Source: Deltaproteobacteria bacterium
GTDB lineage: Bacteria > Myxococcota_A > UBA9160 > SMWR01
Direction of reading: 5' to 3'
NCBI GenBank assembly: GCA_019310425.1
Contig: JAFDEI010000009.1
Coordinates: forward strand, 1-34,364
DNA length: 34,364 bases
The translations under genes and the position numbers were made by a program. Below, in pieces: positions 26,005 through 33,978 of this stretch; the first letter of the stretch is position 1, and each line of letters opens with the position of its first letter. Below the pieces are notes generated by a model. That model made no database searches and had not been told where the DNA came from. It saw nothing but the letters and a program-made list of their open reading frames with translations.

Positions 26005-27477
26005 GTGCAGCTGCGAACTGCGATCTGCTGGGCTTTCGCCCTACTGCTCATCGCGGCAGGCGCGAAGGCCGAGGGCCCGCTCTCGGGGGCGCTCGACGCA
26101 GCGCTCGACGTCCGCGCGCTGCGGAATGCCCAGGTCGGCGCTTTGGTGGTCGCGCGGGGCGATGGGCGCCTGCTCTACGCGCGCTCGCCGGATCGCGCGC
26201 TGATCCCGGCGTCGAACCAGAAGATCCTGACCGCGGTTGCGGCGCTGCGCGCGTTCGGCCCGACGCACGCTTTCCCGATCGGCGTCTATTCCGACGCTCC
26301 GCCCGACGCCGAGGGTTCGGTGGCGAATCTCTATCTCCAAGCAACCGGCGATCCATCGCTGACCTCCGAGGACTATTGGCGTTTCGCGGCCGACCTGCGA
26401 ATGGCTGGCCTGAGGAGCGTGCGCGGTGATCTCGTGATCGACGACACGGCATTCGATGCGGAGCGCTGGAATCCGACCTGGGGCCCGATCTCGTCGCGCG
26501 CCTACCACGCGCCGGTCGGTGCATTCACCGCGAACTATGGCGCCTTTACGGTGGTCGTCGTTCCCGCTGCGAACTCCGGCGACCGCGTGACCGTACGTGT
26601 CGACCCACCGGTGCCCTATCTGCGGGTGGTCAACAAGGCACTCACGAGCAGTCGACGGAAACAGAGCCGGCTGACCGTGAAGCGCAGCCTCGAAGCCGAC
26701 CACGAGCAGATCGAAGTCGGGGGGAACCTCCGGGTGGGGAGCGAGCCCGCGGTATTTCGCCGCAGTGTCGAAGATCCTGTCGGCTACGCGGCCGCCGTGC
26801 TGCGAATGCAGCTCGAAGCGAACGGAATCACGGTTGCGGGCGAAGACCGACTCGGCGTGGCACCCGAGTCCGCGCCGGAATTGCTGCTGTTTGCCGCGCA
26901 TCCGGTGTCGGAGATCGTGCGGTTGTTCATGAAGTACAGCAATAACGGCATGGCGGAGAGCCTCGTCAAGGCGCTCGGCGCGCGCGCGAGTGGGGCGCCC
27001 GGAAGCTGGGCGAACGGCATCCCGGCGCTCAGCCAGGAACTCACCGCGATCGGAGTGCCGATGGATGGAATGCGGATCGTCGACGGTTCCGGTCTGTCGT
27101 ACGACAATCGCGTCTCGCCGCGGCAGCTGGTCGCGGCGCTTCGCATCGCGGACGCGTCCTTTGCAATGGCGCCCGAATTTGCGGCGAGCCTCCCGGTGTC
27201 GGGGGCGGACGGAACGCTCGAGAAGCGAGTCGAAGATGCCGTGGGTGCCGCGCGAGCGAAGACCGGGCTGCTCACCTCGGTCACCGCGCTTTCGGGCCAT
27301 GCCATGCTCTCGGATGGCACCGAGGTCGTCTTCTCGGTGATGGTGAACGACTTTCGGAGCATCGCGGAACGCGCCATGGACGCGCTCGACCACTTCGTCG
27401 TCGTACTGTCGCAGGCGACTGCGACAGGAGCGGACGGAACCGGAGCCGCCGCAGCGGCGAAGGCCGGCTCGCACTGA
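26005..27477 (+). CDS. dacB: D-alanyl-D-alanine carboxypeptidase/endopeptidase, PBP4 (DacB) family
   Basis: This is a secreted penicillin-binding protein that trims or cuts peptidoglycan cross-links. Starting at GTG 26005 gives a classic signal peptide (LRTAICWAFALLLIAAGAKA). The catalytic motifs are in order: SxxK at S70-K73 (PASNQK), SxN in MKYSNNGMAE and KTG in RAKTGLLTSV. The long PBP4 insertion between SxxK and SxN is present. An upstream ATG at 25927 would add a 26-residue basic N-terminal extension. The open frame extends even further upstream through the opposite strand's gene, which is not real. It is divergent from the SpmAB gene, and the next gene, convergent, encodes a lytic transglycosylase. 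Confidence 0.9.
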   Translation: MQLRTAICWAFALLLIAAGAKAEGPLSGALDAALDVRALRNAQVGALVVARGDGRLLYARSPDRALIPASNQKILTAVAALRAFGPTHAFPIGVYSDAPPDAEGSVANLYLQATGDPSLTSEDYWRFAADLRMAGLRSVRGDLVIDDTAFDAERWNPTWGPISSRAYHAPVGAFTANYGAFTVVVVPAANSGDRVTVRVDPPVPYLRVVNKALTSSRRKQSRLTVKRSLEADHEQIEVGGNLRVGSEPAVFRRSVEDPVGYAAAVLRMQLEANGITVAGEDRLGVAPESAPELLLFAAHPVSEIVRLFMKYSNNGMAESLVKALGARASGAPGSWANGIPALSQELTAIGVPMDGMRIVDGSGLSYDNRVSPRQLVAALRIADASFAMAPEFAASLPVSGADGTLEKRVEDAVGAARAKTGLLTSVTALSGHAMLSDGTEVVFSVMVNDFRSIAERAMDALDHFVVVLSQATATGADGTGAAAAAKAGSH

Positions 27478-27516
27478 CTCGCCCCCGCGATGGTGCGACG
27501 CTAGCGGTCAGCTCCG

Positions 27517-28149
27517 TCAGCTGCGGCGCTGGCTGTGCGCCGAAATTGCTTCCAGGACGAGTGTGGGGTAGACGGTCGGCATCGGCGTGCCGCTGCGCAG
27601 ACGGCGATCGATCCTGCCCGGTCCCCAGTTGTAGGCGGCGAGGGCCATCGAGGTGCTGCCATAGCGATCATTCAGCTGCCTCAGATATGCGACGCCGAGC
27701 CGGACGTTCGAGACGGGGTCGAACAGCGTCTGCGGCCCGGTCCAGTCGATCCCGTGCCGGGCGGCGAGTTCCCGGCCGGTCGAGGGCAGGATCTGCATCA
27801 ATCCCATCGCACCAACCGATGACACCGCGAACGAGTTGTAGCGGCTCTCGACGTGGATCACCGCGAGGACGAGCGAGGGATCGATGTCGTGTTGCTTCGA
27901 AACGTCGATGATCGCCTGTGCGACGATTTCGATTTCGGGCCGGGTCAGTCCCGTCCGGTGCCGTGACGCGAAACGATCGATCACGATGGCCAGCATCGGG
28001 TCGGTCGGGGGCACCTCCCGAGCTGCGGCGGTCGGGGACGCGGCCGGCGCAGGAGCCGAGACGGACGGCAGGCCGTGCGTCGTCGGGACTTCACACGACA
28101 GTGCGAACAAGCTCATGCTCATCAGGGTGCTTGCGAGTCTGCGCTGCAT
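27517..28149 (-). CDS. Lytic transglycosylase (SLT domain)
   Basis: The 210-residue protein cleaves peptidoglycan glycan strands to leave 1,6-anhydro-MurNAc ends. The catalytic glutamate is E101 in VIHVESRYNS, followed by VGAMGLMQILPSTG, then NVRLGVAYLRQL and AAYNWGPGRI. These are the standard SLT/LysM-type transglycosylase motifs. The N-terminus has a hydrophobic signal ending in FALSC, a weak lipobox, so it may be a lipoprotein. An Ala/Pro-rich linker follows. An AGGA site seven bases before ATG 28149 overlaps the stop of the upstream DUF5658 gene. It supplies the substrate class used by AnmK in this cluster. Confidence 0.88.
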   Translation of the reverse strand: MQRRLASTLMSMSLFALSCEVPTTHGLPSVSAPAPAASPTAAAREVPPTDPMLAIVIDRFASRHRTGLTRPEIEIVAQAIIDVSKQHDIDPSLVLAVIHVESRYNSFAVSSVGAMGLMQILPSTGRELAARHGIDWTGPQTLFDPVSNVRLGVAYLRQLNDRYGSTSMALAAYNWGPGRIDRRLRSGTPMPTVYPTLVLEAISAHSQRRS

Positions 28150-28158
28150 GGCGTGGTC

Positions 28159-28491
28159 CTACGCGGAACCCGTGAGCGACAGGCCGATGGTCGAGATCGC
28201 GTTCAGGTTGTTGATCACCGCGATTCCGGTCCAGGCTGCGATCAGGCTGAAGAAGCAGACCTTGGCGCTCTCGGAGAGGTGTCGAGTGGAAAGCAGAAAG
28301 CCGACCGCGACGAGCGTCACCGCGCTGTCGATCCACAATCCGGGTACCAGCCCCGCCGCTTCGAACAGCCATTCCGCCAGCGGGTTGGCTTCAGTGATTT
28401 CCCAGCCGTCGAGCGGGCTGCGGAGGCAGAGGTAGGTGGTCCAGTGGTCGGCTGCCGATAGTACCAGTGTCAAGAGCGCGAGTAGGTGCAT
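28159..28491 (-). CDS. DUF5658-family small membrane protein
   Basis: The 110-residue protein has about four hydrophobic segments and the DUF5658 pattern: ADHWTTYLCL near the start and WEITEANPLAEWLFE, where the EANPL motif is characteristic. The family's function is unknown. It lies nine bases upstream of the lytic transglycosylase gene on the same strand, and its stop codon is part of that gene's ribosome binding site. The two genes are therefore one operon. GGAG nine bases before ATG 28491 supports the start. Confidence 0.75.
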   Translation of the reverse strand: MHLLALLTLVLSAADHWTTYLCLRSPLDGWEITEANPLAEWLFEAAGLVPGLWIDSAVTLVAVGFLLSTRHLSESAKVCFFSLIAAWTGIAVINNLNAISTIGLSLTGSA

Positions 28492-28731
28492 GCTTCGTTA
28501 CTCCGTCTGCGAGTTCACCGCGATGAAGTCTGAAGGAGCAAGAAGCGTGCCTCTCTGGGCCCGGGAAGCGGAATTCCCCGTCGTCACGGACGTTCGAGTC
28601 CGGAGTTGCACGATGACGTTTCTTGCATAGCGGTGCGAGTTGGGTAGTCGACTTCCACTATCCGGGAGGCGCGAAGGCCCGGTATCCGCCCGGGAGGGGT
28701 GATGCGCAGGCTGTCGGCAGCTGGAACGCAA

Positions 28732-28757
28732 GAAGGCCCGGTGGGAACCGGGCCTTC
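28732..28757. terminator. Strong hairpin with GNRA loop after the XRE gene
   Basis: An 11-base-pair perfect stem (GAAGGCCCGGT with ACCGGGCCTTC) closes on the tetraloop GGGA, which fits GNRA. It lies 24 bases after the XRE gene stop in the minus direction and also ahead of the DUF5658 gene. There is no T-tract on either side, so it may act as a 3'-end stabiliser or Rho-assisted terminator rather than a classic intrinsic one. Confidence 0.55.
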
Positions 28758-28780
28758 ATCGATACGGTGCTGAGCTGGGC

Positions 28781-29029
28781 TCAGCGACTGCGGCGCATCT
28801 TGCCCTTTCCGAGCAGCAACCAGTCGACGGAAATCTGCTCCTTGATCGCGAGCGTGATCAGGAAGTCCGTGTGCGGTGTCGTTCCGCTCTCATAGCGGTT
28901 CACGTTTTGCTGGAATACACCGAGATCGCGAGCGAACTGTCGCTGCGACCGGTCGCCTCGAACCTGGGCTATTCGATCGGGGAGCTTCCGCTTGAGTCTT
29001 GCCACTGCAGCTGTTGCCATGGTTTCCAT
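28781..29029 (-). CDS. Small XRE-family HTH regulator
   Basis: The 82-residue protein is a helix-turn-helix DNA-binding domain: DRSQRQFARDLGVFQQNVNRYESGTTPHTDFL. This is the Cro/CI (XRE) signature, followed by a short basic tail GKGKMRRSR. The start is placed at ATG 29029 (METMATA) with AAGAGGAAG just upstream; a second ATG is three codons inside. A longer open frame reaches 29182 but crosses an 11-base G run and encodes low-complexity sequence, so it is unlikely to be translated. The target operators are unknown. The gene is divergent from rsmD. Confidence 0.78.
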   Translation of the reverse strand: METMATAAVARLKRKLPDRIAQVRGDRSQRQFARDLGVFQQNVNRYESGTTPHTDFLITLAIKEQISVDWLLLGKGKMRRSR

Positions 29030-29445
29030 CTTCCTCTTGGGCTGGCTCGATGCCCCCCCCCCCGGTGAAAGTTTCCTCGTAAGGGGAAGTCGCCGGTTCT
29101 TGCGCGGCAGACGAGTTGGGGAACCGAGATGTTGGCTTATTATGGAATACTGTGTCGACCTTTGCACACCCGACCGACGCACCGAATTGTAGAGGTGAGC
29201 ACGCGGTTGAGCAAGGCGGATCTTGATGCAATTCCCGAATTCCGTGTCGAAGACAGGAACTAGTGTTGATCAAAAATGTGACACTCCGCGTACGGCCTGC
29301 GGACGAGCCGCTTTGGGCCTTCGATCGACGGCAATTCGATGGATTTGCTTACCGCGCGGTAAGAAACGACGAAGCAGTTGTAAATTACACCTGTGTCGTT
29401 TCCCCGACACGAATCGATTGCGATTGTCTGGGAAGGGAGTGAGGA
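29030..29445. other. Divergent regulatory region between XRE gene and rsmD
   Basis: This 416-base region has no supportable gene. It contains an 11-base G tract (minus strand, 29053-29063) 24 bases before the XRE start. It also has a CATAAT box on the minus strand at 29139-29144 that could be a -10 element, and a perfect palindrome at 29348-29363 before rsmD. Confidence 0.5.
29348..29363. promoter_or_regulatory. Perfect 16-base palindrome upstream of rsmD, possible TetR-type operator
   Basis: CTTACCGCGCGGTAAG is a perfect inverted repeat 83 bases before the rsmD start. Its TTACCG-CGGTAA core is the arrangement often bound by TetR-family dimers. No TetR gene is in the window; the small XRE regulator is the only nearby candidate binder. 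Confidence 0.4.
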
Positions 29446-30045
29446 GTGGGTTTGAGGGTAACCGGTGGTCGACTCGGGGGACGGAGGCTGCGGTCACCGA
29501 AGTCCGGCGTGCGCCCCACGGCTGATCGCGTTCGAGAGTCGCTCTTTGCCCGGCTCGGGGATCTCGACGGCGTCAAGGTGCTCGACCTCTTTGCGGGAAG
29601 CGGTGCGCTCGGGATCGAGGCGCTGTCGCGTGGCGCCGAATCTCTCGTGAGTGTCGAGCGCTCCCGCTCCGTGCGTGCGGTGCTGCAGGCGAATCTCGAC
29701 GCGCTCGAACTGACCGACCGTGCGCGGGTGATGGGAGGAGACGCGGTGGAGGCGGTTGGGCGGCTGGCGCGAGCTCGCGATCGCTTCCATCTGGTTCTGC
29801 TGGACCCTCCCTACGCCGCGGGCGCAGCCGGTCCGATCCTGGAGGCGATCGCGCAGGCCGAGTTGCTCACGCCGCAGGGGGTGGTGGTGCTCGAGCGCAG
29901 TCGGAGTCATCATCTCCCTGAAGTGGTCGGGCTCGTGCCGGTGGACGAGCGCCGATACGGCGACACCATGATCACGCAATTCCGGCTGTCGGCGACAGTG
30001 TCCGAGCGGTCGGAATCGCAGCCCGGAGGATCGGTTTCAACATGA
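29446..30045 (+). CDS. rsmD: 16S rRNA (guanine-966-N2)-methyltransferase RsmD
   Basis: RsmD methylates G966 of 16S rRNA in the assembled 30S particle. The 199-residue product shows the family start RVTGGRLGGRRL, RPTADRVRESLFARL, motif I DLFAGSGALGIEALSRGA and the catalytic DPPY at 120-123. A GTG start at 29446 is preceded by GGGAGTGAGGA. The C-terminal 20 residues are Ser-rich and beyond the usual end. The stop overlaps the coaD start by four bases (ATGA), the common rsmD-coaD arrangement. Confidence 0.93.
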   Translation: MGLRVTGGRLGGRRLRSPKSGVRPTADRVRESLFARLGDLDGVKVLDLFAGSGALGIEALSRGAESLVSVERSRSVRAVLQANLDALELTDRARVMGGDAVEAVGRLARARDRFHLVLLDPPYAAGAAGPILEAIAQAELLTPQGVVVLERSRSHHLPEVVGLVPVDERRYGDTMITQFRLSATVSERSESQPGGSVST

Positions 30046-30458
30046 ATGAGTCGCACGACAAATCACTTGCGCTGATACCCGCGAGCTTCGACCCCGTCAC
30101 CAACGGTCACCTCGACATCATCCACCGGGCGGACCGGATCTTCGATCGGCTCGTCGTGTCCGTGGCCGTGAACGTCGCGAAGAACGAGACATTCAGTCCG
30201 GAGGCACGCATCGAATTCCTCGAGAGTGCGCTCGGCGGAATGGAGTCCATCGAAGTGACGTCATTCAGCGGCCTCACGACCGACTATGCGCGCGAGCTCG
30301 GATCGAACGTCATCATCCGAGGGGTTCGGGCGATGTCGGACTTCGAATATGAATTCGAAATGGCGCTGATGAACAAGCACCTGTACCCGGAGATCGAAAC
30401 CGTCTTCCTCACGCCGCTGGTCGCCCTGAAACTCAAGGAAGAACTGCAGCAACGGTAA
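30042..30458 (+). CDS. coaD: Phosphopantetheine adenylyltransferase, C-terminally truncated
   Basis: CoaD transfers AMP to 4'-phosphopantetheine in coenzyme A synthesis. The first 128 residues are normal: ASFDPVTNGHLDII (nucleotide-binding TxGH motif), FSPEARIEFLE, IIRGVRAMSDFEYEFEMALMN and ETVFLTP. After that the protein should carry an ISSSxVRE motif and about 30 more residues, but it ends instead with VALKLKEELQQR at residue 138. The usual length is about 160. In the next frame NEVA appears at 30457-30468, near where KEVA would be expected, which would fit one or more indels. It is either a damaged gene, a sequencing error or a replaced C-terminus. Confidence 0.82.
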   Translation: MNESHDKSLALIPASFDPVTNGHLDIIHRADRIFDRLVVSVAVNVAKNETFSPEARIEFLESALGGMESIEVTSFSGLTTDYARELGSNVIIRGVRAMSDFEYEFEMALMNKHLYPEIETVFLTPLVALKLKEELQQR

Positions 30459-30613
30459 CGAGGTAGCGAATCCCTCCGATCCGGGGCGGCTGGCGGGGTG
30501 CCTCGAGGACTGCTGGGCACTACCGGCGGATTCAGGCCTTGCCGGACAACCCGCTCGACGTTTTCGTGTCGGGCGCTAACTTCGCAGCGTCAAAGCGATT
30601 TTCCAGAGGGAAG

Positions 30614-31822
30614 ATGAATCAGCGGCGCGTTCTACTCGCCGTCACCGGCGGGATCGCAGCCTACAAGGCCCCCGAGCTGGTCCGGGCACTGACCCGCGCC
30701 GGCTGTGTGGTGCGTTGCGCGATGACGCCCGCGGCGCATGAGTTCGTGACGCCCCTCGTGCTCCAGACGCTGTCGGGCGAAAGTGTCGTGACCGAGCTGT
30801 TCGACCTCACTCAAGAGAGCGAGATCGGACACATCGCGCTCGCGGATTGGGCCGAATTGCTGATCGTCGCGCCCGCCACTGCGAATACGATCGCGAAGCT
30901 CGCGCATGGGCTGGCCGATGACCCGGTTTCGACCCTCGCGCTGGCGACCCGTGCGCCGATTCTGCTCGCACCCGCGATGAACGTGAATATGTGGCGGCAC
31001 GCAGCGACGCAGCAGAACCTCGAGGTTCTGCGCGCCCGGGGCGTGCGCTGTATCGGGCCCGACAGCGGCGAGCTCGCCTGTGGATGGGATGGCGAGGGGC
31101 GCATGTCCGACCCCGTAGCAATCGCAGACGCGGCTGCGCTCGCGTTAGGCAGCGAGGGCCTGGCCGGGGAGGTCGTACTCGTCACCGCCGGCGGCACGCG
31201 CGAGGCGCTGGACGCGGTCCGCTACCTCGGCAATCGCTCGTCCGGCAAGATGGGTTTCGCGATTGCGCGCGAGGCCGCACGGCGTGGCGCCGAGGTGATC
31301 CTGGTGGCCGGGCCGAGTGCGGTCGAGACACCGTCGGGCGTCCGAAGAGTCGATGTCGAGAGCGCAAGCGAAATGCGCGACGCGGTCTTCTCCGAGCTGG
31401 ATCGTGCGACGATCGTGGTCAAGGCCGCAGCCGTGGCGGATTTTCGCCCAGCCGAGGCTTCGCCGCGGAAGATCAAGAAGGAGGATCTTCCGGCGGGGAG
31501 GGGGGTCACGCTCGAGCTGGTCCAGAATGCGGACATCCTGGCGGAAGTCTGCCGCGCCAAGGGCGATCGGATCGTGGTCGGCTTCGCGGCCGAGAGTCAC
31601 GATCTGGTCGAGGCGGCGCGTCGAAAACTCGCACGCAAGGGCTGCGACCTGATGGTTGCGAACGACATCACGCGGCAAGGGGCGGGTTTCGACGCAGACG
31701 ACAACGTGGTGGTGTTCGTCTGGCCGGCCGGCGAAATCGAGGAGCTGCCACCGATGAGCAAATCCGATGTTGCAGCCCAACTCTTGGATCGAATGGAAAA
31801 GCTCCGCGCGGGCAAGGGATGA
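30614..31822 (+). CDS. coaBC: Bifunctional phosphopantothenoylcysteine decarboxylase / phosphopantothenate-cysteine ligase
   Basis: The 402-residue enzyme catalyses two consecutive steps of coenzyme A synthesis. The CoaC half (about 1-185) has VTGGIAAYKAPEL, the flavin-site VAPATANTIAK, PAMNVNMW and CGWDGEGR. The CoaB half has VTAGGTREALDAVRYLGNRSSG, then AAAVADFRP and the KIKKE motif. ATG 30614 follows AGAGGGAAG; the open frame starts 25 codons earlier without a site. The stop overlaps nfeD by four bases (ATGA). It lies 155 bases downstream of coaD. Confidence 0.94.
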   Translation: MNQRRVLLAVTGGIAAYKAPELVRALTRAGCVVRCAMTPAAHEFVTPLVLQTLSGESVVTELFDLTQESEIGHIALADWAELLIVAPATANTIAKLAHGLADDPVSTLALATRAPILLAPAMNVNMWRHAATQQNLEVLRARGVRCIGPDSGELACGWDGEGRMSDPVAIADAAALALGSEGLAGEVVLVTAGGTREALDAVRYLGNRSSGKMGFAIAREAARRGAEVILVAGPSAVETPSGVRRVDVESASEMRDAVFSELDRATIVVKAAAVADFRPAEASPRKIKKEDLPAGRGVTLELVQNADILAEVCRAKGDRIVVGFAAESHDLVEAARRKLARKGCDLMVANDITRQGAGFDADDNVVVFVWPAGEIEELPPMSKSDVAAQLLDRMEKLRAGKG

Positions 31823-32709
31823 GCCGGCTGCTTCTGGGCGCTCTTGCGTGCTCGCTGCTCGCGGTGGGGATCGCGGTGCCGCCCGCGTTCGCGAGCCACG
31901 TGAACGTCGTCACGATCTCGGGATCGATCAACCCCGCGTCGTCGGACTATATCCAGCAAGCGATCGAGCAGAGCGAGAACGAGGCCGCAGCGGCGCTGTT
32001 GATCGAGCTCGACACGCCGGGTGGCTTGCTCGCGTCCACCAAGGACATCATTCAGGCGATCCTGAATTCACGTGTTCCGGTGGTGGTCTTCGTGTCGCCG
32101 CGCGGTGCCTGGGCGGCGTCGGCGGGCACCTTCATCACTCTGGCGGGGCATGTGGCCGCGATGGCACCCGGAACCAGCATCGGCGCGGCGTCGCCCGTGA
32201 GCATCTCCGGCGGCGGCGGCGAGCGTGGAGAAGGCGACGAGCGGACCGACGTCTCGATGGAGAAGGCCGAGAAGTTCACGATGGCGTTCATCGAGTCGAT
32301 CGCGAAGGAACGCGATCGCAACGTCGAGTGGGCACTGTCGTCGGTGCGCACGGCCGAGGCTGTTGCGCAGGATGAGGCCCTCGAACTCGGTGTCATCGAC
32401 CTCATCGCGGATGACCGCTCCGACCTGCTGGCCAAGATCGACGGCATGACCGTTCGAACCAGCGCCGGCGAAGTTCAGTTGGACCTCGCCAACGCGGAGA
32501 TTCGCGAGATCGAGATGCCTCCGCTGACGCGACTGTTCAATTATCTCGCCAGCCCGGACGTCGCGATGATCCTGGTGATGGTCGGCATGCTGGGCCTCTA
32601 CATGAGTTCCAACAGCCCGGTATGCTGCTACCCGGCATCGCGGGCGCGATCTGCCTGGTGCTCGCCGCAATCGCGTTCCAGATCCTGCCGTTCTCGTGGG
32701 TGGGGCTGA
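31819..32709 (+). CDS. nfeD: NfeD membrane serine protease, N-terminal part (frameshifted)
   Basis: This is the ClpP-class serine protease half of a long NfeD. A signal peptide (MSRLLLGALACSLLAVG, PPAFA) is followed by NPASSDYIQQAI, LLIELDTPGGLLAS and SPRGAWAASAGTFI with the nucleophilic Ser. The linker KAEKFTMAFIESIAKERDRN and the membrane entry LVMVGMLGLYMSSNSP follow. After residue about 266 (SNSP) the frame ends in nonsense. The normal continuation (MLLPGIAGAICLVL) is in the +1-shifted frame starting at 32622. Restoring one G in the CCCGG run near 32612-32616 would rejoin the two parts. The start overlaps coaBC by four bases. SPFH proteins follow, as is usual for NfeD operons. Confidence 0.85.
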   Translation: MSRLLLGALACSLLAVGIAVPPAFASHVNVVTISGSINPASSDYIQQAIEQSENEAAAALLIELDTPGGLLASTKDIIQAILNSRVPVVVFVSPRGAWAASAGTFITLAGHVAAMAPGTSIGAASPVSISGGGGERGEGDERTDVSMEKAEKFTMAFIESIAKERDRNVEWALSSVRTAEAVAQDEALELGVIDLIADDRSDLLAKIDGMTVRTSAGEVQLDLANAEIREIEMPPLTRLFNYLASPDVAMILVMVGMLGLYMSSNSPVCCYPASRARSAWCSPQSRSRSCRSRGWG

Positions 32710-33143
32710 TGCTGATCGTGCTCGGGATGATGCTGATGATCGCCGAGTTGTTCGTGACGTCGTTCGGGTTGCTGTTCGCGGGCGGTATTCTGTGCTTCCT
32801 GCTGGGTGGTATGATGTTGTTCGACATGCCCGAGGTCAGCGATCTCACCGTCTCGTTCTGGTCGGTCCTGCTGCCGACGGTTGCGGGCTTCGCGGTCTGC
32901 GCGGGCGTCGTGCTGTACGCGGTCGGCCGTAGCTTCCTGGCCGAGCCGGTCTCGGGCGTCGACGAGATGCTCGGCAGCCGGGGCACTGCCGCGACGACAT
33001 TTTCGCCGGAGGGGAAGGTGTTCGTGCGCGGCGAGTACTGGACGGCGGATGCAGATGGGGAAGTAACTGAGGGCGACGCCGTCGAGGTGACGGCCGTCGA
33101 AGGCATGCGGCTGCGGGTGCGTCGGGCTCGACCCACGAGCTGA
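32622..33143 (+). CDS. nfeD: NfeD membrane serine protease, C-terminal part (frameshifted)
   Basis: The 173-residue frame holds the rest of NfeD: three or four membrane helices (LLPGIAGAICLVLAAIAF, then WVGLMLIVLGMMLMIAELF, GLLFAGGILCFLLGGMML, then LLPTVAGFAVCAGVVLYAV). A C-terminal OB-fold domain follows (MLGSRGTAATTFSPEGKVFVRGEYW, ending VEVTAVEGMRLRVRR). In intact NfeD this part follows directly on the SNSP stretch of the preceding frame. Whether a ribosome reinitiates here is unclear; the ATG at 32622 has no good site. Confidence 0.82.
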   Translation: MLLPGIAGAICLVLAAIAFQILPFSWVGLMLIVLGMMLMIAELFVTSFGLLFAGGILCFLLGGMMLFDMPEVSDLTVSFWSVLLPTVAGFAVCAGVVLYAVGRSFLAEPVSGVDEMLGSRGTAATTFSPEGKVFVRGEYWTADADGEVTEGDAVEVTAVEGMRLRVRRARPTS

Positions 33144-33192
33144 GGCCGGAACGCCGTCGTTGGATCAAGGAAGGGAATAGAGAGGGGACGAT

Positions 33193-33975
33193 ATGGGTAT
33201 CGCTGTACTGGTTGCCATCGGGATTCCGGCGGCATTGATCTTCCTCGGCATCCGAGTGCTTGCCGAGTACGAACGTGGGGTCATCTTTCGATTTGGCCGC
33301 TACGCGGGCGTGAAGCAGGCAGGCCTTCGCTGGATCATCCCCGGTGTCGATCGCATGGTGAAGATCAGCCTGCGCGAGATCGTGATGGACGTGCCGTCGC
33401 AGGAAGTGATCACGCGCGACAATGTGTCCGTCAAGGTGAACGCGGTGCTGTATTTCCGGGTGCTGCATCCCGAGAAGGCCGTGATCCAGGTCGAAAACTA
33501 TCTCTATGGAACCTCACAGCTCGCGCAGACGACGCTCCGAAGCGTGTGCGGCCAGGCCGAACTCGATGAGCTGCTGGCCGAGCGCGAGTCCATCAACCAG
33601 AAGCTCCAGGAGATCATCGACCTGCAGACCGAGCCGTGGGGCGTGAAGGTCCGCGCGGTGGAGGTGAAGCAGATCGACCTGCCGGTGGACATGCAGCGCG
33701 CGATGGCAAAGCAGGCCGAGGCCGAGCGCGAGAAGCGGGCGAAGGTCATCCACGCGCAGGGTGAATTCGAGGCGTCGGCGCGCTTGTCCGAAGCGGCCCG
33801 GGTGCTCTCGAGCGAGCCGTCGGCGTTGCAGCTGCGCTATCTCCAGACGCTGTCGGAGATCTCGACCGAGAACAGCACCACGGTGGTGTTCCCGATTCCG
33901 ATCGATCTGTTGCGGCCGCTCTACGAAGCGCAGGACAAGCTGTCGAAATCCGGCGCCGGTGGTTCCGAGGAATAG
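33193..33975 (+). CDS. SPFH/slipin (stomatin-like) membrane protein
   Basis: The 260-residue protein has an N-terminal membrane hairpin ([20 protein letters not shown]), then the SPFH domain: [41 protein letters not shown] and [22 protein letters not shown] coiled-coil region [19 protein letters not shown] follows, with a typical C-terminus [10 protein letters not shown]. Slipins form membrane rings and pair with NfeD proteases, consistent with the gene just upstream (49 bases). The ATG has a GAGGGGACG site. Confidence 0.9.
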   Translation: MGIAVLVAIGIPAALIFLGIRVLAEYERGVIFRFGRYAGVKQAGLRWIIPGVDRMVKISLREIVMDVPSQEVITRDNVSVKVNAVLYFRVLHPEKAVIQVENYLYGTSQLAQTTLRSVCGQAELDELLAERESINQKLQEIIDLQTEPWGVKVRAVEVKQIDLPVDMQRAMAKQAEAEREKRAKVIHAQGEFEASARLSEAARVLSSEPSALQLRYLQTLSEISTENSTTVVFPIPIDLLRPLYEAQDKLSKSGAGGSEE

Positions 33976-33978
33976 GCG

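Noticed and set aside
26041-27474. 477-codon minus-strand open frame opposite the PBP4 gene
   Set aside because: Shadow frame without motifs; the plus strand has SxxK, SxN and KTG motifs.
29030-29182. N-terminal extension of the XRE gene
   Set aside because: It crosses the G11 run and encodes low-complexity sequence; ATG 29029 has a ribosome binding site and begins at the domain.
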